Source: Cyanobacteria bacterium FACHB-502 (lineage in GTDB: Bacteria > Cyanobacteriota > Cyanobacteriia > Elainellales > Elainellaceae). Taken from it: a stretch of 64,000 nt of DNA. Every line of letters begins with the position of its first letter. Within the stretch, counting starts at the first letter, position 1. Where the stretch lies: positions 434,001-498,000 of the forward strand of contig JACJNZ010000039.1 in assembly GCA_014695325.1 (NCBI GenBank). Reading direction: 5' to 3'. Below the pieces are notes generated by a model, which had not been told where the DNA came from, did not search any database, and saw only the letters and a list, made by a program, of their open reading frames with translations. The position numbers were made by a program, and so were the translations under genes. Below, piece by piece: positions 1-8,871 of this stretch.

Positions 1-358
1 CGACCGGGTGATCGGGTACGCGAATGCCGATTGTTGTCGGATCAGTGGGGTTCATTTGACGGGGCAGTTTTTCGCTGGCGGGGAGGACAAGGGTTAAGGC
101 TCCGGGCAAGTATTGGGCGGCGGTTTCTTGCCAGATCGATCGCTCCTCAGGCGTACCTACGACATAATCCCACAAGTCTTCGATGTCGCTGCCCATGAGA
201 ATCAGGGGTTTGGTTTCGCTGCGCTGTTTTGCGTCGTAGATTAACGAGGCGCGATCGGGTCTGCTTGCCAGGGCGGGAACGGTGTCCGTGGGAAAACTGA
301 TGAGTTGAGTCCCGGAACGGGCAGCTTCGATCAAAGTATCAAAGGAGACTTGGGGCAT
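1..358 (-). CDS. Sua5/YciO/YrdC-family protein, 3' end outside window
   Basis: Reading the minus strand from an ATG at 358 gives an open frame to the window edge (about 119 residues, C-terminus missing). It begins MPQVSFDTLIEAARSG and carries the family signature: SFPTDTVPALA near the N-terminus, then LIYDAKQR and KPLILM, and later YLPGALTLVLPA and IGIRVPDHP. Members of this fold make threonylcarbamoyl-AMP for the t6A37 modification of tRNA, or are less defined YciO/YrdC paralogues. Which branch this is cannot be decided without the C-terminus. The start has no strong ribosome-binding site, but the frame upstream does not look coding. Confidence 0.85.
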   Translation of the reverse strand, partial: MPQVSFDTLIEAARSGTQLISFPTDTVPALASRPDRASLIYDAKQRSETKPLILMGSDIEDLWDYVVGTPEERSIWQETAAQYLPGALTLVLPASEKLPRQMNPTDPTTIGIRVPDHPV

Positions 359-721
359 GGAAATTGGCTGCGAGGCGATTTCAAGCAGTTGATTTTAAGA
401 GGTTGTTGGAGCAGTGTGAGCAGTTCTACATCACCCCCTAAATTTCCCATTGATGACTTACCGCTCCAAAAGAGCGAGGGGGCTTTGAAAGTCAACGTGA
501 TTAGCTCGGTTTCCCTCCAAATTGGGAGGCCGGGGGCTTTAGGGTCAGTATGAATGACTATTTAACTATCCTTATTATCATTATCCGTTTCGCGATCGTT
601 TCTCACTATTGAATTTGGTGCCCCATGCCCTAGTACCCGAACTCAACCCCTTTCCAAACCCTTTTGGAAAGAACCAAATCTTATAGAATGATGAAGAGCC
701 AAATCGATCGAGTAGGAGCAT
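359..721. other. Intergenic region with dispersed repeat, upstream of leuS
   Basis: There is no convincing gene between the YrdC-like start and leuS. The left half holds a copy of the window's dispersed CCCCCTAAAT repeat (422-545). The right half is ordinary leader sequence ending in AGGAG (714-718), the leuS ribosome-binding site. A divergent promoter pair must lie here, but I cannot place -10 elements with confidence. Confidence 0.6.
422..545. repeat. Dispersed repeat, copy A
   Basis: The core TACATCACCCCCTAAATTTC (424-443) is followed by GAGGGGGCTTTGAA and then by a second arm with CCCTCC/GGGAGG and CCGGGGGCTTT. C-rich and G-rich blocks can pair, so the element is probably a folded, non-coding repeat. 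Related copies lie at 7919-8045, 30538-30590, 56161-56205 and inside the cheA reading frame at 17672-17745. Such C-rich AAAT elements are widespread in cyanobacterial genomes; whether they move is not shown here. Confidence 0.6.
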
Positions 722-727
722 TTGCGA

Positions 728-3298
728 GTGGAGTCCCGTTATAACCCGGCGGAAATTGAGGAAAAATGGCAGCAAACCTGGGCAGCAGAGGGCATGGATG
801 ACACCTCTGACGATCGCAGCAAGCCCAAATTTTACGCGCTGTCGATGTTTCCCTATCCGTCGGGCAGCCTGCACATGGGGCACGTCCGCAACTATACGAT
901 TACCGATGTGATTGCCAGAGTGCGGCAAATGCAGGGCTATCGCGTCTTGCACCCAATGGGCTGGGATGCGTTTGGTTTGCCTGCGGAGAATGCGGCGATC
1001 GAGCGCAAAGTTCCCCCCGCCAACTGGACGTATCAAAATATTGACCAGATGCGAACAGAGCTTCAGCGATTAGGTTTGTCCTATGACTGGAAGCGGGAAG
1101 TCGCCACCTGTTCACCAGAGTATTACCGCTGGACGCAGTGGATTTTTTTGGAGTTTTTCAAGGCGGGTCTGGCGTACCAGAAGGAAGCGGCGGTGAACTG
1201 GGACCCGATCGATCAAACCGTGCTGGCAAACGAGCAGGTTGATAGCGAAGGACGTTCCTGGCGATCGGGCGCAAAAGTCGAACGCAGAATGCTGCGGCAG
1301 TGGTTTCTCAAAATTACTGACTACGCCGAGCAGTTGCTCAATGATTTGGACAAGCTCAAGGGCTGGCCCGATCGCGTCAAGCTGATGCAGGAAAATTGGA
1401 TCGGCAAATCTACTGGAGCCGAAGTCATCTTTAAAACCGAAGCGGGTGACGCGCTGACTGTGTTCACAACTCGCCCGGATACCCTCTGGGGCGCAACGTT
1501 TATGGTGCTGTCGCCGGAGCATCCGCTGGTGGAGAAGCTGGCCACGCCAGAGCAGGCAGAAATTGTCAAGGCATACCAGACCGCAGCCGCAGGCAAAAGC
1601 GAGATCGATCGCACTGCCGAAGATAAAGAAAAAACAGGCGTATGGACGGGCAGCTACGCAATCAATCCGGTCAACGACGAGCGGATTCCGATCTGGATGG
1701 CCGACTATGTGCTGATGGGCTACGGCACAGGCGCAATTATGGCAGTTCCGGCGCACGACCAGCGCGATTTTGAGTTTGCCAAGCAGTTCGATTTGTCGAT
1801 CAAAGTAGTAGTGCAATCTCCCGATCAGGAGCTTGATTCGGCAACGATGACGAAGGCATATCCCGAATCGGGCGTGATGGTGCGATCGGGTCCGTTGGAT
1901 GGCGTGACGGCGGGTAAGGCAGCAGGGCAGAGCGTTGAGCAGGCGATCGAGTGGCTGGAGGCAAACGGCAAAGGGACTCGCACAGTCAACTATCGCTTGC
2001 GGGATTGGCTGATTTCGCGTCAGCGGTACTGGGGTTGCCCAATTCCGGTTATTCACTGTCCCTCTTGCGGGATTGTGCCTGTTCCAGAGCGTGATTTGCC
2101 CGTGAAGTTGCCGGAAGATGTGGAGTTTACCGGACGGGGTGCTTCACCTTTAACGACGGCTGAAAACTGGCTGAATGTTGCTTGTCCAAGTTGCGGAGCA
2201 GGAGCACGCCGAGAAACCGACACGATGGATACCTTTATTGATTCCTCGTGGTACTTTCTGCGCTACCCGGATGCCCGCAACGACCAGCAGGTGTTTGACT
2301 CGGCGCAAACCAACGACTGGATGCCTGTCGATCAGTACGTGGGCGGCATTGAACACGCAATTTTGCATCTGCTCTATTCCCGATTCTTTACAAAAGTGCT
2401 GCGCGATCGCGGCTTGTTGAACTTCGATGAGCCGTTTACCCGACTGCTGACCCAGGGCATGGTACAGGGCAAAACCTACAAGAATCCGCGCACCGGAAAG
2501 TACGTGATTCCGGCAAACGTGGCTGACCCGAACGACCCTAAAGATCCCGATACGGGAGATGCGCTGGAGGTCGTTTACGAGAAGATGTCTAAGTCGAAGT
2601 ACAACGGGGTAGCCCCGGGTGAGGTGCTGGGCAAGTACGGCGCAGATACAGCACGAATGTTTATTTTATTCAAAGCTCCGCCTGAAAAGGATCTAGAGTG
2701 GGACGAAGCAGACGTTGAAGGACAATTCCGCTTTTTGAATCGGGTCTGGCGACTGGTGACAGAATATTCGGAGTCTGTGGTTTCCCATACACCGCAGGAA
2801 CAGCTCAGCAAACCAGAAAAAGATCTGCGCTATGCAACCCACTTCGCGATTCAGCAAATCAGCGAAGACCTGGAGGGCGATTATCAGCTCAACACGGCGG
2901 TTTCAGAGCTGATGAAGCTGAGCAACGCGATTTCCGACGCGCCCTGCAAAGGATCTCCGGTTTATACCGAGGCGATCGAAACCTTACTCAAGCTGCTGGC
3001 TCCCTTTGCGCCTCACATTGCTGAGGAACTGTGGTACACGCTGGGCTACGATGATTCGATTCATACACAAAGCTGGTGTGCGGTTGATCCGTCTGCGCTG
3101 GTGGTGGATGAAATTCCGCTCGTGATTCAAATCATGGGCAAAACACGGGGCACAATTCAGATTCCGGCGCAGGCAACTGAGGACGAACAAAAGCAGCTTG
3201 CTCGTGATTCTGAACTGGCACAGAAATACATTGCCGGAAAGCAAATCCGCAAAGAGATTCTCGTGCCCGGAAAACTGGTTAACTTTGTTGTGAGCTAG
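728..3298 (+). CDS. leuS: Leucyl-tRNA synthetase
   Basis: This class Ia aminoacyl-tRNA synthetase charges tRNA-Leu in the cytoplasm. Numbering from 722, the ATP-binding HIGH motif appears as HMGH (51-54) after FPYPSGS, and KMSKS at 621-625. Between them lies the CP1 editing domain ([20 protein letters not shown]) and two Cys pairs (CPSCG twice) consistent with zinc binding. The C-terminal anticodon region ends in [13 protein letters not shown]-type sequence (here [14 protein letters not shown]). The first possible start is TTG at 722, only 3 nt from AGGAG (714-718). GTG at 728 is 9 nt away and gives MESRYNP, the usual N-terminus, so I prefer it (856 residues). The stop overlaps the ribosome-binding site of the next gene, suggesting co-transcription. 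Confidence 0.97.
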   Translation: MESRYNPAEIEEKWQQTWAAEGMDDTSDDRSKPKFYALSMFPYPSGSLHMGHVRNYTITDVIARVRQMQGYRVLHPMGWDAFGLPAENAAIERKVPPANWTYQNIDQMRTELQRLGLSYDWKREVATCSPEYYRWTQWIFLEFFKAGLAYQKEAAVNWDPIDQTVLANEQVDSEGRSWRSGAKVERRMLRQWFLKITDYAEQLLNDLDKLKGWPDRVKLMQENWIGKSTGAEVIFKTEAGDALTVFTTRPDTLWGATFMVLSPEHPLVEKLATPEQAEIVKAYQTAAAGKSEIDRTAEDKEKTGVWTGSYAINPVNDERIPIWMADYVLMGYGTGAIMAVPAHDQRDFEFAKQFDLSIKVVVQSPDQELDSATMTKAYPESGVMVRSGPLDGVTAGKAAGQSVEQAIEWLEANGKGTRTVNYRLRDWLISRQRYWGCPIPVIHCPSCGIVPVPERDLPVKLPEDVEFTGRGASPLTTAENWLNVACPSCGAGARRETDTMDTFIDSSWYFLRYPDARNDQQVFDSAQTNDWMPVDQYVGGIEHAILHLLYSRFFTKVLRDRGLLNFDEPFTRLLTQGMVQGKTYKNPRTGKYVIPANVADPNDPKDPDTGDALEVVYEKMSKSKYNGVAPGEVLGKYGADTARMFILFKAPPEKDLEWDEADVEGQFRFLNRVWRLVTEYSESVVSHTPQEQLSKPEKDLRYATHFAIQQISEDLEGDYQLNTAVSELMKLSNAISDAPCKGSPVYTEAIETLLKLLAPFAPHIAEELWYTLGYDDSIHTQSWCAVDPSALVVDEIPLVIQIMGKTRGTIQIPAQATEDEQKQLARDSELAQKYIAGKQIRKEILVPGKLVNFVVS

Positions 3299-3309
3299 GA
3301 GGACACAGT

Positions 3310-3987
3310 ATGAATTACAAACAATCTGCTGTCCTGCTGCTTGCCGGAGCGAGTTTTGCCAGCCTGAGTAGCTGTTCTATCCTGGAAAATTCGCTCCAGG
3401 GCGGTCAAGCTTTTAATATTGCCGCTGCCAGTACGCCCGAAGCCAGCCCGCCTCCTAGCGCCGAAGACCGCCCTGCAACCCGAATTATGGCGATTCACGT
3501 TGGTGGACGAATGGCAGAAGTTGAGCTAACCCTGCTAAACCAGCCAAGCTTGCCCTTTACAACCTACTTCCCCGCCAAAGACTTTAAGCCCCAATCGATT
3601 GCTTCCCAGGCGGGGACAGGAATTCGGCTAGTCTATAGTCCTCAGGGCAAACCCCGATCGAATACCTATGTCGATATCGTGCAGCCGCAGCAAAAAGCAA
3701 CGCTGGATCAGCTCCGCGATTATGTGCTCGACCCGCAGGGCTTGCTGGCAAAAAATCAGTGGCAGTTGGTCGATCGCACCAACATCGTTAGCTATCCCTG
3801 GGTAAAAGAGAAGCTAATCTACCGTCAGCAAACCCCAAACGGCACGATCGAAGGGGCAGTGTATCTTGGTGAAACTGAAGGGCAGGCATTCTATCTGATG
3901 ACACACTACCCCGAAAGGGAAATCAGCCGCTTTGAGTCGCTGGGGACGATCGCCCTGGAAAATTTGCAGTTTCGCGACGAAGATTAG
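3310..3987 (+). CDS. Predicted lipoprotein of unknown function
   Basis: This 225-residue protein has a hydrophobic leader and a lipobox LSSC with the lipidation cysteine at residue 22. It is therefore probably exported and anchored in a membrane. A Pro/Ala-rich spacer (about 38-55) precedes a compact domain with no motif I recognise; it contains PFTTYFPAKDF and a terminal EREISRFESLGTIALENLQF. The start is well supported: AGGAGGA (3297-3303) overlaps the leuS stop and lies 6 nt before the ATG. It is likely translated from the leuS transcript, though nothing suggests a functional link. It converges on ald with a 14-nt gap. Confidence 0.8.
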   Translation: MNYKQSAVLLLAGASFASLSSCSILENSLQGGQAFNIAAASTPEASPPPSAEDRPATRIMAIHVGGRMAEVELTLLNQPSLPFTTYFPAKDFKPQSIASQAGTGIRLVYSPQGKPRSNTYVDIVQPQQKATLDQLRDYVLDPQGLLAKNQWQLVDRTNIVSYPWVKEKLIYRQQTPNGTIEGAVYLGETEGQAFYLMTHYPEREISRFESLGTIALENLQFRDED

Positions 3988-4001
3988 CTTGCGCTGGCGG
4001 T

Positions 4002-5090
4002 CTACGCTGCTAGGTCGGTAAACACTTGTCGCACTGCCGGATGCACCAACTTGTGAGCGTTCACGTTGAGTCCCTGTGCTAGGCTGCGATCGCTATCCAG
4101 TGCCTTGATGCCTTCGTGTGCCAGCTTCATCACATAGGGGAAGGTGCTGTTGTTGAGTGCCTGGGTTGCTGTCCAGGGAACGGCTCCAGGCATATTGGGC
4201 ACCCCGTAGTGAACCACGCCTGCTTCCACATAGATCGGATGGGTATGCGAAGTCGGGTGCAGCGTTTCAATACAGCCGCCCTGATCGACTGCCACATCGA
4301 CAATCACCGAACCGGGACACATTTTTTCTACCAGCGCACGGTTCACTAAGATCGGGGCACGCCGACCGGGAACGAGAACGGCTCCCACAAGCAAATCCGC
4401 ATCGGGAACGACGGCTTCCACTTGAGGCGCGTTGCTGTAGAGCAGTTCGACTCTGGAGCCAAAGATTGTTTCCAGATACGCCAGCCGCTCCAGGCTGATG
4501 TCAAGAATCTGCACCTGTGCGCCCATGCCGATCGCCATTCTTGCTGCTTCGGTGCCCACCACGCCGCCGCCAAGCACAACCACCTTTCCCGGACGCACTC
4601 CCGGAACCCCGCCCAGCAGAACGCCCCGTCCGCCCTGCTGTCGCTCCAAATATCGTGCGCCAAACTGTACCGAAAGCCGCCCAGCAATAATGCTCATGGG
4701 CGTGAGCAAGGGCAAACTGTGATTCGGCAGCTCAACGGTTTCATAGGCGATCGCCGTAATCCCCGAATCGATTAAATGCTCGGTTAAAGCCCGATTTGCT
4801 GCCAAATGCAGGTAGGTAAACAAAAGCTTTCCTTTTTGCAGGAACTCATATTCCGATGAAAGCGGCTCTTTGACTTTCACCACCATTTCGCGGTTCCAGG
4901 CATCAGCAGCCGTGGAGACGATCGACGCCCCTGCCTGCTCGTAGTCTGCGTCTGAAAATCCTGCGCCGAGGCCTGCCTGGGTTTCGACATGAACCTTGTG
5001 ACCCTGATCGGTTAATCCGCGAATGCTGTTCGGATTTAGCCCTACCCGGAATTCCTGATCTTTGACTTCCTTGGGTACACCGATTTCCAT
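4002..5090 (-). CDS. ald: Alanine dehydrogenase
   Basis: The enzyme interconverts L-alanine with pyruvate and ammonia using NAD. The N-terminus MEIGVPKEVKDQEFRVG is the family's opening, followed by VKVKEPL and FTYLHLAA. The Rossmann motif is VVLGGGVVGTEAARMA, and the C-terminal domain has VDQGGCIET and VPNMPGAVPWTAT. The frame runs 14 codons further upstream to 5132, but the ATG at 5090 gives the canonical N-terminus (362 residues) and follows AAGGTGG, so I chose it. The gene stands alone between the leuS unit and sucCD, divergent from sucC. Cyanobacteria with this enzyme use it in nitrogen and carbon exchange. Confidence 0.96.
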   Translation of the reverse strand: MEIGVPKEVKDQEFRVGLNPNSIRGLTDQGHKVHVETQAGLGAGFSDADYEQAGASIVSTAADAWNREMVVKVKEPLSSEYEFLQKGKLLFTYLHLAANRALTEHLIDSGITAIAYETVELPNHSLPLLTPMSIIAGRLSVQFGARYLERQQGGRGVLLGGVPGVRPGKVVVLGGGVVGTEAARMAIGMGAQVQILDISLERLAYLETIFGSRVELLYSNAPQVEAVVPDADLLVGAVLVPGRRAPILVNRALVEKMCPGSVIVDVAVDQGGCIETLHPTSHTHPIYVEAGVVHYGVPNMPGAVPWTATQALNNSTFPYVMKLAHEGIKALDSDRSLAQGLNVNAHKLVHPAVRQVFTDLAA

Positions 5091-5320
5091 TGCCACCTTA
5101 CCCCAATGATTGAAACTCTTTATCCTAGTCATAACGTATTGCCCTGGTTGTTTGCTTGCTGCTGAAGGGTGAATTCCCCCAGGGGACAGATTCTTTTGTT
5201 TTGCAGTCTTAGCTGCATCCAGACTGGAGCTTAGCGGGTAAGCTCAATAGATAAGCCTTTTTGTGCTGCTGTCGTTTATCGTGGTGGGGTGCATTGTCCA
5301 ATTCCCGCCAGTAGGTTTCT

Positions 5321-6472
5321 ATGGAGTTGTTAGAGTACCAGGCAAAAGAGCTATTTCGGCAAATGGGCATTCCGGTGCTGCCGTCTCAGCGCATTTGTCA
5401 GCTTCAGGACATCAAGCAGCTCACGATTCCCTATCCGGTGGTGCTGAAATCCCAGGTGTACACCGGAGGACGGGGAAAAGCGGGAGGTATCCGGTTTGTT
5501 GAAAATACGATCGATGCCATTGCCGCTGCTCAGATGATTTTTCACCTGCCAATCATGGGAAAATACCCCGAAGTGCTGCTGGCAGAGGCAAAGTATGATG
5601 CCGATCGCGAGTTTTACCTGGCAGTCGTGCTAGATGGCTCGGAGCGGCGTCCGGTGTTGCTGGGGTCGCAGCAGGGCGGCATCGAAATCGAGTCGCAGTT
5701 CGATCGGCTGCATCAAGTCATTGTCGATCAGGAGTTTTCGCCCTACTATGCGCGGCGATTGGCAATCCGCATGGGATTAAAAGGGGATTTGATTCAAGCA
5801 GTAAGCGCGATCGTGGAAAAGATGTATCGGCTATTTGCCACCTGCGATTTGGATTTAGTAGAAATCAATCCGCTGGCGGTGAGCCCTTCGGGCAAGCTGA
5901 TGGCGTTAGACGGCAAAGTAACGGTCAACGACACGGCGTTAGGCAGACAGGCGTTGCTGTCCGAGTTTACCCATCCGCTGCTGCTCCAGGGAAAGGCGGC
6001 ACAATCGCAAACTTCCCCGATCGCCAGGGTTGATCTTGCAGGCAATATCGGCGTTTTGTGCAACGGGGCGGGGCTAACGATGGCAACGCTCGATTTGCTC
6101 TATAAAGCCAAGGGCAGGCCGGGCGCATTTGTAGATGTAGGGGGTGAATATCGGCAGAGCTGCCCGACTTCAACCCTGGAATCACGGATTCAGCAAGGAC
6201 TCGATTTGCTGTTTGAATCCCATGACATCCAGGTAATTTTGGTGAATCTCCTGGGCAGCAGACTTTCCTGTGCTGAGATTGCAGCGCTCATTGCCGCACA
6301 GGTTCAACAGCGAGGCAAGTATCGATCGCTGCCGCCGATCGTAGTGCGATGTGTGGGAGAGGAGCTAGCGCAAGCCAAAACGACTCTAGAGTCGATCGGG
6401 ATTCTTGCCACAGACTATCTCGATGCTGCCATTACCGAAACGCTGAGCCTGCTTCCGGTAAAACAAATTTAA
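5321..6472 (+). CDS. sucC: Succinyl-CoA ligase, beta subunit
   Basis: This is the ATP-grasp subunit of succinyl-CoA synthetase, which converts succinyl-CoA to succinate with substrate-level phosphorylation. It opens MELLEYQAKELFRQMGIPV and has VVLKSQVYTGGRGKAGGI, the nucleotide-binding loop, then DLDLVEINPLAV with metal-ligand residues. The C-terminal ligase domain has GNIGVLCNGAGLTMATLD and GGEYRQ, diverged from the usual GGGA. At 383 residues it is near family size. The alpha subunit starts 10 nt downstream, so the two are an operon. Together they supply one of the steps that close the cyanobacterial TCA cycle. Confidence 0.95.
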   Translation: MELLEYQAKELFRQMGIPVLPSQRICQLQDIKQLTIPYPVVLKSQVYTGGRGKAGGIRFVENTIDAIAAAQMIFHLPIMGKYPEVLLAEAKYDADREFYLAVVLDGSERRPVLLGSQQGGIEIESQFDRLHQVIVDQEFSPYYARRLAIRMGLKGDLIQAVSAIVEKMYRLFATCDLDLVEINPLAVSPSGKLMALDGKVTVNDTALGRQALLSEFTHPLLLQGKAAQSQTSPIARVDLAGNIGVLCNGAGLTMATLDLLYKAKGRPGAFVDVGGEYRQSCPTSTLESRIQQGLDLLFESHDIQVILVNLLGSRLSCAEIAALIAAQVQQRGKYRSLPPIVVRCVGEELAQAKTTLESIGILATDYLDAAITETLSLLPVKQI

Positions 6473-6482
6473 GACAACGCGA

Positions 6483-7376
6483 ATGAACTTTACTGCTGAA
6501 AGCAAAATTTTAATTCAGGGCATTTCTGAGCCGCTAGGGGCGATTTATACGCCGCTGATGCAGGCTTATGGAACACAAATCGTGGCGGGAGTCAGTCCGG
6601 GAGGCGGGGGCAAGCCGATCGCCGATATTCCTGTTTTTGATCTGGTCGAGCAGGCGATCGCCAAAGTGGGGCGAATTGATACCAGCGTCATTTTTGTGCC
6701 GCCCTATGAGGTAATGGATGCTGCCCTGGAAGCGATCGCCGCTCAGATTCGCCAGATCATTATCATCACTGAAGGCGTGCCGCCGCTGGACATGGTACGG
6801 GTGCTACGAAAGGCAGAAGCGACCGAAACCCTGGTCGTCGGCTCTAATTGCCCCGGAATTATCGTGCCGGGACAGCTTTTATTGGGCATTCATCCGCCGG
6901 AGTTTTACCTGCCGGGCAAGGTAGGACTGATCAGCCGCAGCGGTACACTCACCTATGAAATCGCCCTAGAACTTACCCGCGCCGGACTAGGACAATCGAT
7001 CGCAATTGGTATTGGCGGCGATCGCATCCTGAGTTCGTCGTTTCAGCAATGGCTGCAAATTCTGGAAGAAGACGATCAGACCGAGGCGATCGTGCTGGTC
7101 GGAGAAATTGGCGGTGACAGTGAGGAAAGTGCAGCTCGCTACATTGCAGAAGTGATTGATAAACCCGTGGTGGCGTTTCTGGCGGGTTACAGTGCGCCCC
7201 AAGGACAGTTCCAGGGTCATGCGGGGGCGATCGTCGCGTCTCGGATTGCCGGGTTAGGAGCAGACATTGGCTCAGCCCAAAGCAAGCTGGAGGCATTCAA
7301 ACGTGCCCAAGTTCCGGTTGCCGATCGCCCGTCTCAAATTCCCGATCTGGTGAAGAAGGTACTGGAACAAGTGTGA
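6483..7376 (+). CDS. sucD: Succinyl-CoA ligase, alpha subunit
   Basis: The alpha subunit binds CoA and carries the transient phosphohistidine. Visible features are the N-terminal CoA-binding Rossmann region (KILIQGISEPLGAIYTP), ITEGVPPLDMVRVL, the SNCPGIIVPGQ segment, SRSGTLTYE, and the active-site loop QGHAGAI with the phospho-His. It has 297 residues, a usual length. It lies 10 nt after sucC on the same strand. The subunits need each other for activity, so the pairing supports both calls. Confidence 0.95.
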   Translation: MNFTAESKILIQGISEPLGAIYTPLMQAYGTQIVAGVSPGGGGKPIADIPVFDLVEQAIAKVGRIDTSVIFVPPYEVMDAALEAIAAQIRQIIIITEGVPPLDMVRVLRKAEATETLVVGSNCPGIIVPGQLLLGIHPPEFYLPGKVGLISRSGTLTYEIALELTRAGLGQSIAIGIGGDRILSSSFQQWLQILEEDDQTEAIVLVGEIGGDSEESAARYIAEVIDKPVVAFLAGYSAPQGQFQGHAGAIVASRIAGLGADIGSAQSKLEAFKRAQVPVADRPSQIPDLVKKVLEQV

Positions 7377-7426
7377 GGCGCCGTCCATCAGATCACTTAG
7401 AAGGTTAATCTTGATTCGAGGACAGC

Positions 7427-7858
7427 ATGACCAAGCAAGCAACGCGGGAATATGGGGCAGCGGCGATCGGCAGCATAGTGGGAACGTTTCTATTTTCTGC
7501 GATCGGCTTTGGCATCGTCCGGGCTGGGCTGGGCTTGCTGGCATCTTGGCTCTCGTTTGGCTTAGAGGTTGTCCTGCCTGCTGCGCTGTTGGTAGGTTTG
7601 TGCAGTTGGGTTGGGGTAGTTTGTGGCAGTTGGTTTGGACTAAAACGGGTCAATGCTGCCTTAATTGGGCAAACAATCTATATCCAAGCCGGACTGGTTG
7701 TTCTTTGCTACGCAGCCTTGATCGCGCTACAGGTTGCCAGTCAGGGACAAGCTAACCTCCTGGTTGCCTGGACGGTTTTGGTCGCGCTTTCAGCCTTGGT
7801 CTCGCGGGGAATTGCGATCTGGGTCGATACCAAGAAATTGCGCTCTAAGAGGCAGTGA
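7427..7858 (+). CDS. Small membrane protein of unknown function
   Basis: A 143-residue protein with about four hydrophobic helices: GAAAIGSIVGTFLFSAIGF, the segment around LEVVLPAALLVGLCSWVG, QAGLVVLCYAALIALQVA and LLVAWTVLVALSALVS. The C-terminus is short and basic (KKLRSKRQ), suggesting a cytoplasmic tail. GAGGA (7418-7422) lies just upstream of the ATG. It follows sucD by 50 nt and may share its transcript, but no function can be inferred. Confidence 0.7.
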   Translation: MTKQATREYGAAAIGSIVGTFLFSAIGFGIVRAGLGLLASWLSFGLEVVLPAALLVGLCSWVGVVCGSWFGLKRVNAALIGQTIYIQAGLVVLCYAALIALQVASQGQANLLVAWTVLVALSALVSRGIAIWVDTKKLRSKRQ

Positions 7859-8207
7859 TGCTTTGATTCTTCTCGATTGGCTGCACTGCCCCTGGAGGCT
7901 GTTTGAAGAGTCGCAAAGGTTTTACATCGCCCCCTAAATCCCTCCACACGGGTGGGGCCTTTGAACCCTGAATGGTTTGAACACTGGATTAGAAGAGGTT
8001 TTCGCTAGAATTGGGAGGCTAGGGAAGTGTTCGGGGGACGGCTTTAGCTTTCCAAACAGCTTCTCACATTCTCCAACCTTCCTTCTGAACATAACGGCAG
8101 CGATACAGGAATCAACAATCAGTTATTCAGGCTGCTGAAACTTAATACCATTTCAATTCTTTTTTCGTTACCCTGGTATTATCAGCAAAAGCAAACATCC
8201 ACATTTT
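7859..8207. other. Intergenic region with dispersed repeat, upstream of infC
   Basis: No gene is seen. The segment holds repeat copy B (7919-8045). The following AT-rich stretch (about 8130-8200) with ATTCTTTTTTCGTTACC and TGGTATTAT probably carries the infC promoter, which I cannot define further. Confidence 0.5.
7919..8045. repeat. Dispersed repeat, copy B
   Basis: TTTTACATCGCCCCCTAAAT (7919-7938) and CCCTCCACACGGGTGGGGCC give an opening like copy A, with CTTTGAA following. After an unrelated stretch comes AATTGGGAGGCTAGGG and CGGGGGACGGCTTT, like the second arm of copy A. The shared order of both halves over about 125 bp argues for common descent rather than chance. Confidence 0.6.
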
Positions 8208-8221
8208 AGAGGACAAGGATT
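8208..8221 (+). promoter_or_regulatory. infC ribosome-binding site and non-canonical start region
   Basis: AGAGGA (8208-8213) is followed 5 nt later by ATT (8219) and 8 nt later by ATC (8222), both in the IF-3 frame. The only conventional start codon in frame is GTG 8267, which has no ribosome-binding site and would remove conserved residues. An in-frame TAG at 8207-8209 limits how far upstream translation could begin. Confidence 0.65.
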
Positions 8222-8707
8222 ATCGCTACAAAACAGCTTATCAATCGGCAGATTAAAACTGCTCAAGTGCTTCTAATTGACCATGAGAACAACAATCGTG
8301 GTTTGACCGATACCTACGAAGCTCTGAAGCTTGCCGAGAGTGCGGATCTTGATTTAGTCGTTGTTTCCGACAATAAAGAGATTCCGGTCGCAAAAATTCT
8401 GGACTACGGCAAGCATCAATATCAGCAGAAGAAACGGCAGAATGCCAGTGCTAAAACGACTGTTAAAGAAGTAAGACTGCGTCCCAACATCGGTGAATCC
8501 GATTACAGCCTGAGAATCGATCGAGCGATTGATTGGCTTAAAAAAGGAGATTCCGTTAAATTTCAGGTGCGTCTCCGAGGACGCGAACATCAAAACCGTG
8601 ACCGGGCAACTGACTTGCTAGACCGGATCATTGCTGACTTGGCTCAAGCAGGTAAGGTTCAATCGCTTGATAAACGATCGCTGATTGTGCATCTTATTCC
8701 GGGCTGA
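8219..8707 (+). CDS. infC: Translation initiation factor IF-3, divergent, AUU or AUC start
   Basis: IF-3 binds the 30S subunit and checks start-codon and initiator-tRNA pairing. From 8219 the product is about 162 residues: the N-domain has QLINRQIKTAQVLLIDHEN, EALKLAESADLDLVVVS and AKILDYGKHQYQQKK, and the C-domain has VKEVRLRPNIGESDYSLRI, LKKGDSVKFQVRLRGRE and a final RSLIVHLIPG. Starting at GTG 8267 would cut off INRQIKTAQ, a conserved part of the family, so I place the start at ATT 8219 (ATC 8222 is the alternative). AUU starts on infC are known in enterobacteria, where they allow IF-3 to limit its own synthesis; the same control is inferred here. The sequence is diverged and short for a cyanobacterial IF-3, so it may be a second copy. 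Confidence 0.85.
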   Translation: MIATKQLINRQIKTAQVLLIDHENNNRGLTDTYEALKLAESADLDLVVVSDNKEIPVAKILDYGKHQYQQKKRQNASAKTTVKEVRLRPNIGESDYSLRIDRAIDWLKKGDSVKFQVRLRGREHQNRDRATDLLDRIIADLAQAGKVQSLDKRSLIVHLIPG

Positions 8708-8730
8708 AGTGGTATAAGTTAATCTAATCA

Positions 8731-8775
8731 AAAAAAGGGTTCAGGCATTTCTGTCCGAACCCTTTAGTTATATTT
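8731..8775. terminator. Bidirectional Rho-independent terminator
   Basis: AAAGGGTTC (8734-8742) pairs perfectly with GAACCCTTT (8757-8765). On the plus strand it is followed by a loose T-rich tail for infC. On the minus strand the stem is followed by seven T, a stronger terminator for the RRM gene that ends at 8872. It lies between these convergent genes. Confidence 0.75.
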
Positions 8776-8786
8776 AGTTTTTGTAG

Positions 8787-8816
8787 GAGTAATCCCTGAT
8801 CCTTCAGGGATTACTC
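8787..8816. terminator. Perfect 13-bp inverted repeat between convergent genes
   Basis: GAGTAATCCCTGA (8787-8799), a TCCT loop and TCAGGGATTACTC (8804-8816) form a perfect hairpin. It lies between the RRM stop and the first terminator. It may be an additional terminator or an RNA 3'-end stabiliser; no long T run follows on either strand. Confidence 0.5.
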
Positions 8817-8871
8817 TGCTTTAACGCTTACAAGCTAATCTAGCCAAGCTTCAACAAAAACTTGCTTCTAT

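Noticed and set aside
1112-2056. Long minus-strand frame of 314 codons opposite leuS
   Set aside because: It lies wholly inside leuS, has no family motifs and an unnatural composition (many His, Arg and Cys); a shadow of the codon usage of leuS.
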